From the NCBI GenBank assembly GCA_029265405.1, contig JAJUJI010000013.1:1-64000 (forward strand): a DNA stretch of 64,000 bases, in the 5' to 3' direction. Position numbers and translations under genes: made by a program. The notes under the pieces were generated by a model. The model saw only the letters and a list, made by a program, of their open reading frames with translations, was not told the origin of the DNA and made no database searches. This document shows positions 1 to 8,944 of the stretch, piece after piece (within the stretch, counting starts at the first letter, position 1; each line of letters begins with the position of its first letter). This DNA is from Clostridiales bacterium. GTDB taxonomy: Bacteria > Bacillota > Clostridia > Oscillospirales > Oscillospiraceae.

Positions 1-381
1 GATGTGCACGCCGGTCATCTGCTCAAGCTGCTTCCAGGTCTCTATCTCGCCCCAACCGCCCTCGGGTATGTACTGGGGGGTGTAGCAGGTGGTCCAGCGG
101 GTGAAGACCTCGTCGGTGGTGCTCAGCGGCAGCTCGTAGACGTATTTGGCGCTTGAAAGGCCGTCCTCGTTGAGCTCCCACTTGCCGGCGGCCAGGTTGT
201 AGTCTCCATTGGCCGATGCCTCGTCGGAGGGGGCGCTGCCGGAATCGGCGCCGGCGTTGGTTTCTCCGGCGTTGGTTTCATTGTCGATTGAATTGCCGCC
301 GGAGCTGGTGTTGCCGCCGCAGCCCGCGAACAGGGCTAAAACAAGCATGACTGCAAGCAGCGTCGCGATTGATTTCTTCAT
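1..381 (-). CDS. Extracellular solute-binding lipoprotein, N-terminal part only
   Basis: The reading frame starts at 381 and runs off the left edge, so only about 127 residues are visible. Residues 1-21 form a lipoprotein signal (two Lys, hydrophobic core, then FAGC with Cys21 as the likely lipidated residue). A Ser/Asn/Gly/Ala-rich linker follows (about 22-58). The mature domain then begins and contains an EIETWKQLEQMTGV segment, typical of family-1 sugar/peptide-binding proteins of Bacillota ABC importers. An AGGAG ribosome site lies just upstream of the ATG. The ligand is unknown. The nearby alpha-glucuronidase locus makes a sugar or uronate oligosaccharide plausible, but that is inference. 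Permease genes, if present, lie outside the window. Confidence 0.85.
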   Translation of the reverse strand, partial: MKKSIATLLAVMLVLALFAGCGGNTSSGGNSIDNETNAGETNAGADSGSAPSDEASANGDYNLAAGKWELNEDGLSSAKYVYELPLSTTDEVFTRWTTCYTPQYIPEGGWGEIETWKQLEQMTGVHI

Positions 382-602
382 TTTCTGCTCCTTTCATAGT
401 AATAGCATATAAAATTATGCAACGGTAATTATACAACATGACAATGAATTTTTAAAGTGTTTTTTATAATAAAAATAATATGATATGTAGTTACTTTGGT
501 CATTATTAAAAAAAGATATACAACAGGCCGAAAATGGATTATAATAAAGGCAATTCCTCAAAAATTTGAAGGCATTTGAATAACACTAAGGAGGTAATGA
601 TA

Positions 603-1433
603 ATGAGCGGTCGTTTAAACGGAAAGGTGGCTTTGATTACCGGAGGAGGAACCGGGCTAGGCGCCGATTTTGCCAGGCGCTTTGTAGAGGAAGGAGCGAA
701 GGTCGTCATTACCGGCCGCCGCAGGGAGCTGCTTGAAAAGGTGGCCGAGAGCCTGCCGGCGGGTACGGTTTTTGTGTTTCAGGGCGATGTGTCCAGTTTT
801 GAACAGGCCAAGGCTATGGTGGACGCCGCGCTGATGTTCGGCGGCAAGCTGGATGTGCTTGTAAATAACGCCGGAATAGACCCGGCTGGTACGGTTGTTG
901 AAATACCCATAGAGCAGTGGCAAAAAATAATCGATATCAACCTCACCGGACCCTTCCTCATGATGAAGGCGGCAATTCCGCATATGATCAAAAACGGGGG
1001 AGGCTCCATCATCAATATAGCCTCGCTGGCGGCGGTAAGGAATATACCGGCCATGCCCGCCTACAGCGCCTCCAAAGCGGGCCTGATAGGGCTGACGCAG
1101 GCGACGGCCCTGGATTACGGCCCCTACAACATCAGGGCCAACGTGGTATGCCCCGGACCGGTGCGCACGGAGATGCTGGAGCATTCAATGGCGGGCCTTG
1201 CCCAATCGCTGAATACTGACATAGGCGGCGCGCTCAATACGCTGACCAGGTTCGTTCCCCTGCGCAGGCCGGCCACACCGGACGAAATTTCCGGCATAGT
1301 GGTTTTCCTGGCAAGCGACGAGTCCTCATTCATGACGGGCACGACCTCGATGCTCGACGGCGGAGCCAGCATAGTGGATCCCTGCGGCGCCGCGGTTTCC
1401 AGCGCCGGCATGAACTGGGGCGGCGGAAAGTAA
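603..1433 (+). CDS. SDR-family NAD(P)-dependent oxidoreductase
   Basis: Classical short-chain dehydrogenase of 276 residues. The cofactor glycine motif TGGGTGLG is at residues 13-20, NNAG near 88-91, and the catalytic YSASK near 154-158. Arginines after the second beta strand (TGRRRE) favour NADP(H). The start was set at 603 because the AAGGAGG at 588-594 is 8 nt upstream; an ATG at 597 is too close. The C-terminus ends in a DGG motif followed by a Gly-rich tail. The substrate is not readable from sequence. Neighbours (sugar-binding protein, GH67 enzyme) would fit a sugar or uronate oxidoreductase, but a general 3-oxoacyl reductase-like role is equally possible. A TATAAT at 540-545 is a possible -10 box. 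A strong hairpin terminator follows. Confidence 0.9.
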   Translation: MSGRLNGKVALITGGGTGLGADFARRFVEEGAKVVITGRRRELLEKVAESLPAGTVFVFQGDVSSFEQAKAMVDAALMFGGKLDVLVNNAGIDPAGTVVEIPIEQWQKIIDINLTGPFLMMKAAIPHMIKNGGGSIINIASLAAVRNIPAMPAYSASKAGLIGLTQATALDYGPYNIRANVVCPGPVRTEMLEHSMAGLAQSLNTDIGGALNTLTRFVPLRRPATPDEISGIVVFLASDESSFMTGTTSMLDGGASIVDPCGAAVSSAGMNWGGGK

Positions 1434-1455
1434 TCCAGCCGCAGCTGATTGCGCT

Positions 1456-1490
1456 AAACCCGATAAGCCCGTTGCGGGCTTGTCGGGTTT
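1456..1490 (+). terminator. Hairpin terminator after the SDR gene
   Basis: Inverted repeat AAACCCGAtAAGCCCG / CGGGCTTgTCGGGTTT with a 3-nt loop, about 15 bp of stem, ending in TTT. It separates the SDR gene from the downstream ketopantoate-reductase-like gene. Confidence 0.7.
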
Positions 1491-1636
1491 GCTGCGCGAT
1501 GCCGCAGCAGTTCGCGTTTCCGTTGACATTAGGGCGGCCGTATGCTTACATTATGCTTGGAAGGAATTTTAACGCCGATGGCTCGGGCGCTGCGCCTGCG
1601 GCGGTATTGGGCGGCGCTAAAAAAGGAGATAAGGCC

Positions 1637-2554
1637 ATGCAAATAAAAACCGTTTCGATAATAGGCTTGGGGGCGCTGGGCATCCTGTTCGGGCACCGCC
1701 TGTCCGAGTCTATGCCGGCGGGTAGCCTGAGGATAGTCGCGGATAAAGCAAGGATAGAAAAATACAGGCGCGAGGGAGTCTATTGCAACGGAAAACGGTG
1801 TGATTTTAACTATTGCGTCCCCGAGGATTCCCACGAACCGGCGGATCTGATTATTTTTGCGGTTAAATATCCCGGGCTGGAGGAGGCGCTCGAAACCGCC
1901 GAAAGCCAGGTCGGGCCGCAGACGATAATAATTTCGCTGCTCAACGGGATAAGCAGCGAGGAGCTCATAGGAAACCGTTTCGGCATGGAAAAGGTTTTAT
2001 ACAGCGTAGCCCATGGGATGGACGCTGTAAGGGAAGGCAACAGGCTCGTTTACGAGCACATGGGTATGATCAGCTTCGGGGGAGAGGCATCCAAGGCGGA
2101 TAAAATAAGCGCGGTTGAGGGACTTTTCAGGCAAGCAGGAATTCCGTACGAGGTGTCCGGCGACATCAGGAGAAAAATGTGGGGCAAGCTTATGCTCAAC
2201 GTCGGAGTCAACCAGACGGCTGCGGTCTACCTTTGCGGCTACGAGGGCCTGCAGAAGGAGGGACCGGTCAGGGAGGTCATGCTCGGGGCCATGCGGGAGG
2301 TGCTGGCTCTGTCCGAGAAGGAGGAAGTGCGCCTAACGCAGGCGGACCTAGATTACTGGCTTGGAGTTCTGAACGGGGTCAGCCCGAGGGGCAAGCCGTC
2401 AATGCAGCAGGATGTGGAGGCGCGGCGGCCCACGGAGGTGGAGCTTTTTGCAGGGACCGTACTGAGGCTGGGCGAAAAGCACGGCATGGATTTTCCGGTC
2501 AACCGCATGCTCTATGAAAGAATCAAGGCTTTGGAGGGGCCTGCGGGCCGCTGA
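1637..2554 (+). CDS. Ketopantoate reductase-like (ApbA/PanE family) oxidoreductase
   Basis: Predicted 305-residue member of the 2-dehydropantoate 2-reductase family, which reduces a 2-keto acid with NADPH. The Rossmann motif GLGALG is at residues 10-15. The C-terminal helical domain carries the family signature RKMWGKLMLNVGVN, where Lys184 matches the catalytic lysine. The start at 1637 is chosen because AAAAGGAGAT lies directly upstream with good spacing; the open frame extends further upstream without a ribosome site. Many Bacillota carry several ApbA paralogues that do not make pantoate. With no panB or panC nearby, the substrate should be left open; the adjacent sugar genes may point to another 2-keto or 3-keto acid. 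Confidence 0.85.
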   Translation: MQIKTVSIIGLGALGILFGHRLSESMPAGSLRIVADKARIEKYRREGVYCNGKRCDFNYCVPEDSHEPADLIIFAVKYPGLEEALETAESQVGPQTIIISLLNGISSEELIGNRFGMEKVLYSVAHGMDAVREGNRLVYEHMGMISFGGEASKADKISAVEGLFRQAGIPYEVSGDIRRKMWGKLMLNVGVNQTAAVYLCGYEGLQKEGPVREVMLGAMREVLALSEKEEVRLTQADLDYWLGVLNGVSPRGKPSMQQDVEARRPTEVELFAGTVLRLGEKHGMDFPVNRMLYERIKALEGPAGR

Positions 2555-2633
2555 AGCGCCGGGAGCCGACCGAAACATGCCAAACGGGCGGGCGCATGCC
2601 ATGAGCCTTAATTTCGAAATTGGCGATAGCGTC

Positions 2634-2666
2634 TAAAGGGGCCGGGACTAAGGCCCTTTTTTTCTA
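2634..2666 (+). terminator. Rho-independent terminator
   Basis: AAAGGGgCC / GGCCCTTT stem around a short loop followed by a run of seven T. Ends the ketopantoate-reductase-like transcript. Confidence 0.65.
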
Positions 2667-2750
2667 ACGGCAGCGAGGCTTCTTGGGCTTGCATTGAGCG
2701 GATAAATACATATACTAGATGCCATAGGCCGGTGGATTTTGGGGGAAGTT

Positions 2751-4088
2751 ATGAAAAGAAAGAACGGTTTGAGTATAATGCTGCCCTTTGCGCATTATAG
2801 GCTGGAGCTGCCGGAGGTGCTTCAGGGCGCGCTGATGATAGCGGTTGGCCTATCGGCCGTGCCAATATTGCAGGAGAGCCTGGGCTTTTCCTACGAGGCG
2901 GCGCTGACTGCGGTGGCGCTGGCCGAGGCGCTGGGCCTGCTGCATGTGCTTTTTGCGGATCCTGTGGTTCCGGGCTGGATAGCCTCGGCCCTGTCGCTGG
3001 TGCTGGTATATTTGGGCGGCCATGCCGTGGGCATAGACTCTATCCACGCGCTTATCGCGCTGCAGCTTGAGGTTTCGGCCATATTCATAATACTGGGAGC
3101 CACGGGGCTGGCCCATAGGCTGGTTTCGCTCATACCGCCTTCCCTTAAGGCGGGCATACTCTTCGGGGCAGCCATAGCCGCCCTGGCCAGGGTATTCGGC
3201 GGAGGGGGCTATTTATCTAAGTATCCGCTTTCTGTGGGCTCCGGCACCGTCGTAGGGCTGTTCGTGCTGTTTTCCGTTTCGTTCAGAAAAATGAAGGACA
3301 GGAAGAAGGCCTTTAAGGAAATAGGCAAATACGGCATGCTGTCCAGCCTTGTCGCCGCCATGGCCGTCGGCTTCATTTCGGGAGAGCTGCCTTTGCCGGA
3401 GCTGAAGTGGGGCTTTATACCCTTCAGCTTTAGGGAGCTTTTCGAAGCCTCAAGCGTATTTTCAGTAGGGCTGCCATCCGCTTCGGTTTTCCTCGCCGCC
3501 GTTCCGACGGCCATAGCCGTTTATGTCATAGCCTTCGGAGAGATAATAACGGCCGAAAGCGTTTTGGCCGAGTGCGTGGAGGCGCGGCCGGACGAGCCTC
3601 TGGAGTTTAACGCCAACCGCACAAACATTATAACCGGCCTGCGCAACCTGATCCTGGGGCTTTTCGCACCGTTTACCCCTCTTGCTGGGCCTCTTTGGGC
3701 CGCCGTCACAGTGTCCATCGGAGAACGCTACAAGGAGGGCAAGGATTCGATGAAGAGCCTTTTCGGAGGTGTGGGCGCCTTCAAGCTTTCGACGGCAATC
3801 TGTGTGCTGCTAATGCCGGTTGCAAGCTTTCTGCAGCCCGTGCTTCCGATAGCTCTGGCTGTAACTCTGGTGGTGCAGGGCTTTGCCTGCTCATATATCG
3901 CGGTCGAGCAGATCAGGGGCGACAGGAACGCAGCCGGAACCGCCGGGATGACTGGCGCCGTCGTTTATCTTGCGGGCCTCAACTGGGCGCTGGCGGTAGG
4001 GATACTTGCTTACCTGCTTCTGGAGGGCGGCGCGGGAAAAATAGCCGAGTGGGCAAAAGGGCTGAAAAAGCTGCGCGCCCGCAAATGA
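2751..4088 (+). CDS. Multispanning permease of the UraA/SLC26 fold (NCS2-like), substrate unknown
   Basis: Integral membrane protein of about 445 residues with at least ten hydrophobic segments spaced as in the two inverted 7-TM repeats of NCS2/SulP transporters. The second half has a conserved-looking block, GEIITAESVLAE then NANRTNIITGLRNL and APFTPLAGPLWAA, followed by SIGERYKEG. This places it near xanthine/uracil-type permeases but without their diagnostic QH and NxGxxxxT motifs. The start at 2751 is preferred (GGGGGAAG directly upstream) over an in-frame TTG at 2739. It faces the URO-D family gene convergently with a shared hairpin between them. A purine, an anion or an aromatic acid are all possible substrates. 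Confidence 0.75.
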   Translation: MKRKNGLSIMLPFAHYRLELPEVLQGALMIAVGLSAVPILQESLGFSYEAALTAVALAEALGLLHVLFADPVVPGWIASALSLVLVYLGGHAVGIDSIHALIALQLEVSAIFIILGATGLAHRLVSLIPPSLKAGILFGAAIAALARVFGGGGYLSKYPLSVGSGTVVGLFVLFSVSFRKMKDRKKAFKEIGKYGMLSSLVAAMAVGFISGELPLPELKWGFIPFSFRELFEASSVFSVGLPSASVFLAAVPTAIAVYVIAFGEIITAESVLAECVEARPDEPLEFNANRTNIITGLRNLILGLFAPFTPLAGPLWAAVTVSIGERYKEGKDSMKSLFGGVGAFKLSTAICVLLMPVASFLQPVLPIALAVTLVVQGFACSYIAVEQIRGDRNAAGTAGMTGAVVYLAGLNWALAVGILAYLLLEGGAGKIAEWAKGLKKLRARK

Positions 4089-4095
4089 TAACAGC

Positions 4096-4126
4096 GGCCG
4101 TGCCGGACGTTTGCCCGGGCACGGCC
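4096..4126. terminator. Bidirectional hairpin between convergent genes
   Basis: Perfect 9-bp inverted repeat GGCCGTGCC / GGCACGGCC with a 13-nt loop lying between the permease stop and the stop of the convergent URO-D gene. The T-run is weak on both strands. Confidence 0.55.
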
Positions 4127-4164
4127 TCGTATTTAATTTGCAGACAATACCCAGCCTAATAAAC

Positions 4165-5241
4165 TTATATGTTAAGCGCCGCTTTGCGGGCGGCGTTCCA
4201 GCCGTCCAGCGCGGACATGAGAGCAAGCACGTTTTCTCCGGGCATGCCGGGCGAGGCTCCGCCTCCGGCGGAAAGGATCAGGCCCCGCTTAGAGCCGAAG
4301 GCGTTCAGGCGTTTTTCCGCCTCCCGCGCCACGGCTTCGGGCGTGCCCTTGGTCAGCACCTCCAGGCCGGGGATATTGCCCAGGATGCAGACTTTTTCGC
4401 CGAGAAGCTCGCGGGCTCGGCTCAGGTCGGCGGAATGCGAAAAATTGAAGATATTAACGCCCAGGTCCGCGATATGCGGGAAAGCGGCGTATTTATTTCC
4501 AAAGTTGTCGTTGTGGAACATTTTCACAGGGAAGCCGAAATGCGAAAAGATGTCCTTGAGATAGGGATGCGCGAACTCAAGATACTCGGCCTCGGACAAA
4601 AAGCCGCATATGTCGTCCAGCACCAGAATTCCCTCCACATGGTCCAGAGCCTCGATCTGAGCCTCAAGCCAGCGCAGGACCAGGGCCGTGGTGGTTTTCA
4701 GCAGCTTGTGGACGGAGGCCGGGTCCGTTTTGATGGCGACGCAGAATTCGGGTATGGTCATGAGAAAGCTCGCGATATTCAGAGGCCCTCTGGAAGCGAC
4801 CATGCGGATTTTTTGCCCCTCGTCGTGCAGCGGCTCCTTGACGCGTTTGTAATAGTTTATAGCCAAGGGCATGAGCCCGTCCTTGCGCGGATCCGGTACC
4901 GGAAGGCGGGCGAGCGCTTCTATGTCGTCCGCAGAGTCGATCAGATGGCTTATGGTCACCGGCTGGTGATGATAGAAATTCAGCTTGCAGCCGAAGGAGG
5001 AGGGCTCCGCCGCCATGCCGAACTCCACCCAGTAGTCCGGAAAAAGCAGCAGTCCGGGAAAATCGGCCTTGATTCTCCTGTGGCAGTCCAGCCAGAGCCG
5101 CATGTCCGTATAATAATCTATGGTCGAAACGCCGCAGTAGCCGGGTATCCAGGGGCTGTCGGCGATAAAGCCGGCCGGAACGGCGTCCGGGTTTTTTCCC
5201 GCGGCGATTTTTTTGATCAGCTCCCACTCTCTGTCGGTCAT
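4165..5241 (-). CDS. Uroporphyrinogen decarboxylase (URO-D) family protein, probable methyltransferase
   Basis: About 358 residues with the URO-D barrel fold. Recognisable are PDYWVEFGMAAEP near the N-terminus, LDDICGF in mid-barrel, and the C-terminal GGGASPGMPGENVLAL motif. True HemE carries an N-terminal FPRPxPEP-type motif that I do not see, so a heme role is unlikely. The family also contains cobalamin-dependent methyltransferases (MtaA/MtbA type), which bind zinc through His and Cys. Here the equivalent strand reads MFHNDNFGN without a Cys, so zinc methyl transfer is doubtful. Start choice is uncertain: ATGs at 5253, 5250 and 5241 follow a weak AAAAGG; 5241 gives the best spacing. It is divergent from aguA, suggesting shared control. 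Confidence 0.75.
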   Translation of the reverse strand: MTDREWELIKKIAAGKNPDAVPAGFIADSPWIPGYCGVSTIDYYTDMRLWLDCHRRIKADFPGLLLFPDYWVEFGMAAEPSSFGCKLNFYHHQPVTISHLIDSADDIEALARLPVPDPRKDGLMPLAINYYKRVKEPLHDEGQKIRMVASRGPLNIASFLMTIPEFCVAIKTDPASVHKLLKTTTALVLRWLEAQIEALDHVEGILVLDDICGFLSEAEYLEFAHPYLKDIFSHFGFPVKMFHNDNFGNKYAAFPHIADLGVNIFNFSHSADLSRARELLGEKVCILGNIPGLEVLTKGTPEAVAREAEKRLNAFGSKRGLILSAGGGASPGMPGENVLALMSALDGWNAARKAALNI

Positions 5242-5342
5242 GCTCCGCATCATCCTTTTCAATCTGTTCGGCGCGGTTCCGCGCGCGGATACATTGTAAT
5301 ATCGGCTGCACTAATTTTCAATGACAGGAGGCTGCGATTTAT

Positions 5343-7298
5343 ATGGAAGGTTTGGAATACTCTCGGGCCTGGCTTGCTTACCGAAAAACGGAGGGCGTCG
5401 GAGACTTTGCCGGGAGTATAGTTTGCAGGGGCGGCGGCGTACAGCTGAAAACGGCCGCAACCGAGCTTAAGGCCGCTTTTGAGGCCATGACGGGGCGTAC
5501 GCCCGAAACAATGGAGGGGGAAGACGAAAGAGGCGCCGACAGGCCCTGCGTACTGCTCATTGAGGAAGCCTCCGGCGGCGAAGGCTACCGCATGGAATTG
5601 AAGGATGGCGTTATGACGGTTTCCGGCGGCTCCTGCGGCGTACTGTACGGAGCCTTCGCCTTGATAAGAAAGCTGGCCTGCGGCGACACCGATTTCAACG
5701 AAGCAAAAGCGCCTTCCAAGCCACTGCGTATGCTCAACCACTGGGACAATCTGGACGGCTCCATAGAGCGGGGCTATTCAGGAGCGTCTTTCTTTTTCCG
5801 CGATAACAAGGTGGTTGTCAACGAGCGCACGGAGGCTTACGCCCGTCTGCTCGCTTCCTGCGGCATCAACGGCGCCGCCATCAACAACGTAAACGTAAAG
5901 GGGGCGGCCTCAAGGCTTATAACCTCCGAATACCTGGGCCGCCTGCGGGAAATGTCGGAGATATTTTGGCGCTGGGGAATCAGGCTGTATCTGTCGCTGG
6001 ATTTTGCCGCGCCGCTGAGCATAGGCGGGCTCGGCACGGCCGATCCGCTTGACGAGGCCGTACGAGCCTGGTGGAAGGATAAAATGGCGGAGGTGTTTTC
6101 GGCCGTGCCGAGGCTCGGCGGCTTTGTAGTAAAGGCCGATTCCGAGGGGCGGCCCGGCCCCTTTTCATACGGGCGCAGCCACGCGGAGGGCGCTAACATG
6201 CTGGCCGAAGCGGTACGGCCTTATGGGGGCCTGATTATTTGGCGCTGCTTTGTATACAATTGCAGGCAGGATTGGCGCGACACAAAAACCGACCGCGCGC
6301 GGGCCGCCTGCGACAGCTTTGCGCCGCTGGACGGAAGCTTTGCCGACAACGTATATCTGCAGATAAAAAACGGGCCTATGGATTTTCAGGTCCGGGAGCC
6401 GGTTTCGCCTCTTTTCGGGAAGCTCAGGAGAACAAAATGCCTGCTTGAGGTGCAGATAGCGCAGGAGTACACGGGCCAGCAAAGGCATGTGTGCTATCTG
6501 ATTCCCCAATTCAAGGAGATACTTAGCTTCAGGACGTTCAACGGCAGCGAAAGAGACGCCGTAGCGGACGTCATCGGCGGCATGGCCGCGGTTTCCAATA
6601 CGGGGAGCGACTGCAACTGGACTGGCCACGATTTGGCGGCCGCCAATCTTTACGGCTTCGGGAGGCTCGCCTTCGACAACGCCCTGTCGGCCGAGGATAT
6701 TGCGGGCGAATGGATAGCGCTGACATACGGGCGCGGCGAAAAGGTCATTCGCAACATAAGAAAGATGCTGATGAATTCCCATGCCGCTTATGAAAAATAC
6801 ACCGCCCCTCTCGGCATAGGCTGGATGTGCGCTCCCGGCACCCATTACGGGCCCAGCCCCGAGGGCTACGAGTATGACCGCTGGGGCACCTACCACAGGG
6901 CGGACCATCTGGCCATAGGAGTGGACCGCACTCCCGCCGGAACGGGATATACGGAGCAATACAACCCGCCGCTTAACGCCATATACGCGGACAGGGAGAC
7001 CTGCCCCGAGGAGCTCCTGCTGTTTTTCCACCGCCTGCCGTATACGTACAGGCTCAAAAGCGGCAAAACCCTTATACAGCACATTTACGATGCCCATTTC
7101 GAGGGCGCCGGGGAGGCCGCCGAGCTTATAAGACTCTGGAAGGAGCTGGAGGGGGAAGTGGAGCCGGGAGCCTACCTGCGCGTGCTAGAGAGGCTCAATG
7201 AGCAGCTTCAAAGCGCCGAGGAATGGCGGGACGTAATAAATTCCTATTTTTGGCGAAAAACGATGATTCCGGACGAAAAGGGAAGAAAGCTTTATTAA
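5343..7298 (+). CDS. aguA: Alpha-glucuronidase, glycoside hydrolase family 67
   Basis: 651 residues. Hydrolyses the alpha-1,2 bond between (4-O-methyl)glucuronic acid and the terminal xylose of xylo-oligosaccharides. Seen in sequence: VKADSEGRPGPF with Glu268, NGPMDFQVREP with Asp347, and LLEVQIAQEYTGQ with Glu375. The spacings 268-347 (79) and 347-375 (28) equal those of the catalytic Glu285, Asp364 and Glu392 as I recall them for the Geobacillus enzyme, so the active site looks intact. There is no signal peptide, so it acts in the cytoplasm on imported aldouronic acids. AGGAGG sits 9 nt before the ATG. It is followed 14 nt later by the acetylesterase-like gene, so the two are probably co-transcribed. 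Confidence 0.95.
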   Translation: MEGLEYSRAWLAYRKTEGVGDFAGSIVCRGGGVQLKTAATELKAAFEAMTGRTPETMEGEDERGADRPCVLLIEEASGGEGYRMELKDGVMTVSGGSCGVLYGAFALIRKLACGDTDFNEAKAPSKPLRMLNHWDNLDGSIERGYSGASFFFRDNKVVVNERTEAYARLLASCGINGAAINNVNVKGAASRLITSEYLGRLREMSEIFWRWGIRLYLSLDFAAPLSIGGLGTADPLDEAVRAWWKDKMAEVFSAVPRLGGFVVKADSEGRPGPFSYGRSHAEGANMLAEAVRPYGGLIIWRCFVYNCRQDWRDTKTDRARAACDSFAPLDGSFADNVYLQIKNGPMDFQVREPVSPLFGKLRRTKCLLEVQIAQEYTGQQRHVCYLIPQFKEILSFRTFNGSERDAVADVIGGMAAVSNTGSDCNWTGHDLAAANLYGFGRLAFDNALSAEDIAGEWIALTYGRGEKVIRNIRKMLMNSHAAYEKYTAPLGIGWMCAPGTHYGPSPEGYEYDRWGTYHRADHLAIGVDRTPAGTGYTEQYNPPLNAIYADRETCPEELLLFFHRLPYTYRLKSGKTLIQHIYDAHFEGAGEAAELIRLWKELEGEVEPGAYLRVLERLNEQLQSAEEWRDVINSYFWRKTMIPDEKGRKLY

Positions 7299-7312
7299 GC
7301 GGGGGCAGTGAT

Positions 7313-8875
7313 ATGGAACAATGGGAAAAATCAATCGCGCTGATGCCGATTTTCAGCGACGGAATGGTGCTTCAGAGGGATACGGAATATGAGATCTGGG
7401 GGAAGGCGGCGTCCGATTCAGTCGTCGTCGAGATAGACGGGGCCGAGGCGGAGGCCGCCGTCGTCGGCGGCAGGTTCAGGGCCGTTTTGCCGCCGCATGA
7501 GGCTGGAGCGGGCTATGTAATGACCGTCCGGGGAGGAGGAGAGACCGTCACCGTGGCCGACGTTTGCTTCGGCGACGTCTTTTTGTTCAGCGGCCAGTCC
7601 AATTTTGAGCTGCCCTGCGAAAGGGTGCTGGACATATCGGCCGGGGAGCTGGCATCCTCCTGCTACCCTGATATAAGGGAGTATAAGGTCGCTCCTTCCT
7701 ACAGGTTCGACCGTCCGGAGGATGAGGTACAGCCGGCCGCATGGAAGAGAGCGCGGGGCCGGGAGCTTTATGAAATGAGCGCAGCCGCGTTTTTCTTCGC
7801 AAGGGAGCTGCATGAAAGGCATAAGGTCCCCATAGGCGTGGTGCTCAACGCCGTGGGGGGCTCGCGCATCGAGGCCTGGCTGCCGAATGATGAAATAGAA
7901 AAGCTGCCGGGGCTTAAGGAAAAAATAGCTCCTTTTTTAGCCGAGGGCTCGCTGCAAAGCCTGCTAGCCAGGCAGGAGGAGGAAACTAAGGCGTGGTATC
8001 ATGCCTTGAGGAGGGATATAAGCCTCGCGGAGGCGCCGCGGAGCGCAAAAGACTTCCGGGTGCCGGGCATGACCGCGGGCACGGAGCTTCACGGCTTTTC
8101 CGGTTCGGTCTGGTTTTACAGGGAAGCGCGCTTTGATAAGGCCCCGGAGGGGGAAGGGCTGCTGTACCTCGGCGAGCTTATGGATTCCGATACCGCCTAT
8201 ATAAACGGGGTGAAGGTCGGCTCCACAGGCTACCGCTATCCTCCGCGCAAATACAGGGTGCCGGAAGGGCTGCTTCGGGAGGGCGAGAACCTTATTGCGG
8301 TGCGGCTGGTCATAACAAAGGGAGCCGGCGGCTTTATTCCGGAGCATCCGTATTATCTCGAAGCGGGTGGCGTCAGGGTTGAGCTGTCCGGAACATGGAA
8401 ATACACGGTGGAGACGGCGGCAAACGAAGCGCCCGACTGCGTTTTCCCGCCCAGCCTGCCCTCAGGGCTGTTCAATTCCTCGCTTGCGCCGCTGGCGGGT
8501 CTGCTCTTTAAGGGGGTATTCTGGTACCAGGGAGAAAGCGATTCCTACGAGGCGGAAAACTATATGAATTACGCCGGCAAGCTGAAAATAATGGTCGAAT
8601 GCTGGCGCAGGACGCTCAGGCAAAACTTCGGCTTTGTCTGCGTGGAGCTGGCCGACTACACGGATCCGATTGCAGGCATTTTGCCCGGCTGGAGCGCGGT
8701 TCAGAAGGCGCAGCGCGAAGCGCCCCTGCATATACCCTGCTGCGAGGCGGTGTCGGCCCGCGATCTGGGAGAGCCCTTCGAGCTGCACCCGCAAAGAAAA
8801 AAGGATCTTGGCCTGCGCCTGGCCGAGGCGGCGGAGCGGCTGATGTACAGGCGGCAAAAACAGCATATTGAATAA
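7313..8875 (+). CDS. Sialate O-acetylesterase-type (SASA) carbohydrate esterase
   Basis: 520-residue protein with the SASA/SGNH architecture. The block SGQSN at 93-97 supplies the nucleophile Ser96, AVGGSRIEAWLP follows, then a beta-sandwich-like insertion (about 250-360), WYQGESD with the oxyanion region, and the C-terminal DLGEPFELHPQRK that supplies the acid/base pair. Members remove acetyl groups from sugars, including sialic acid and xylan fragments. There is no signal peptide, so it should act inside the cell. Position directly after aguA (14-nt gap) argues for deacetylation of imported acetyl-glucuronoxylan oligomers rather than sialic acid. The start at 7313 replaces a longer open frame that overlaps aguA and lacks a ribosome site. 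Confidence 0.88.
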   Translation: MEQWEKSIALMPIFSDGMVLQRDTEYEIWGKAASDSVVVEIDGAEAEAAVVGGRFRAVLPPHEAGAGYVMTVRGGGETVTVADVCFGDVFLFSGQSNFELPCERVLDISAGELASSCYPDIREYKVAPSYRFDRPEDEVQPAAWKRARGRELYEMSAAAFFFARELHERHKVPIGVVLNAVGGSRIEAWLPNDEIEKLPGLKEKIAPFLAEGSLQSLLARQEEETKAWYHALRRDISLAEAPRSAKDFRVPGMTAGTELHGFSGSVWFYREARFDKAPEGEGLLYLGELMDSDTAYINGVKVGSTGYRYPPRKYRVPEGLLREGENLIAVRLVITKGAGGFIPEHPYYLEAGGVRVELSGTWKYTVETAANEAPDCVFPPSLPSGLFNSSLAPLAGLLFKGVFWYQGESDSYEAENYMNYAGKLKIMVECWRRTLRQNFGFVCVELADYTDPIAGILPGWSAVQKAQREAPLHIPCCEAVSARDLGEPFELHPQRKKDLGLRLAEAAERLMYRRQKQHIE

Positions 8876-8944
8876 GAAAAGCTTGAAAGCCTTGCGATAA
8901 TTTGTTAAAGTAATGCTAACAAAATATAGCAAGGAGGAGCAATA

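Noticed and set aside
4111-5421. A 436-codon frame opposite the URO-D gene
   Set aside because: Same antisense artefact; the minus-strand URO-D motifs are clear.
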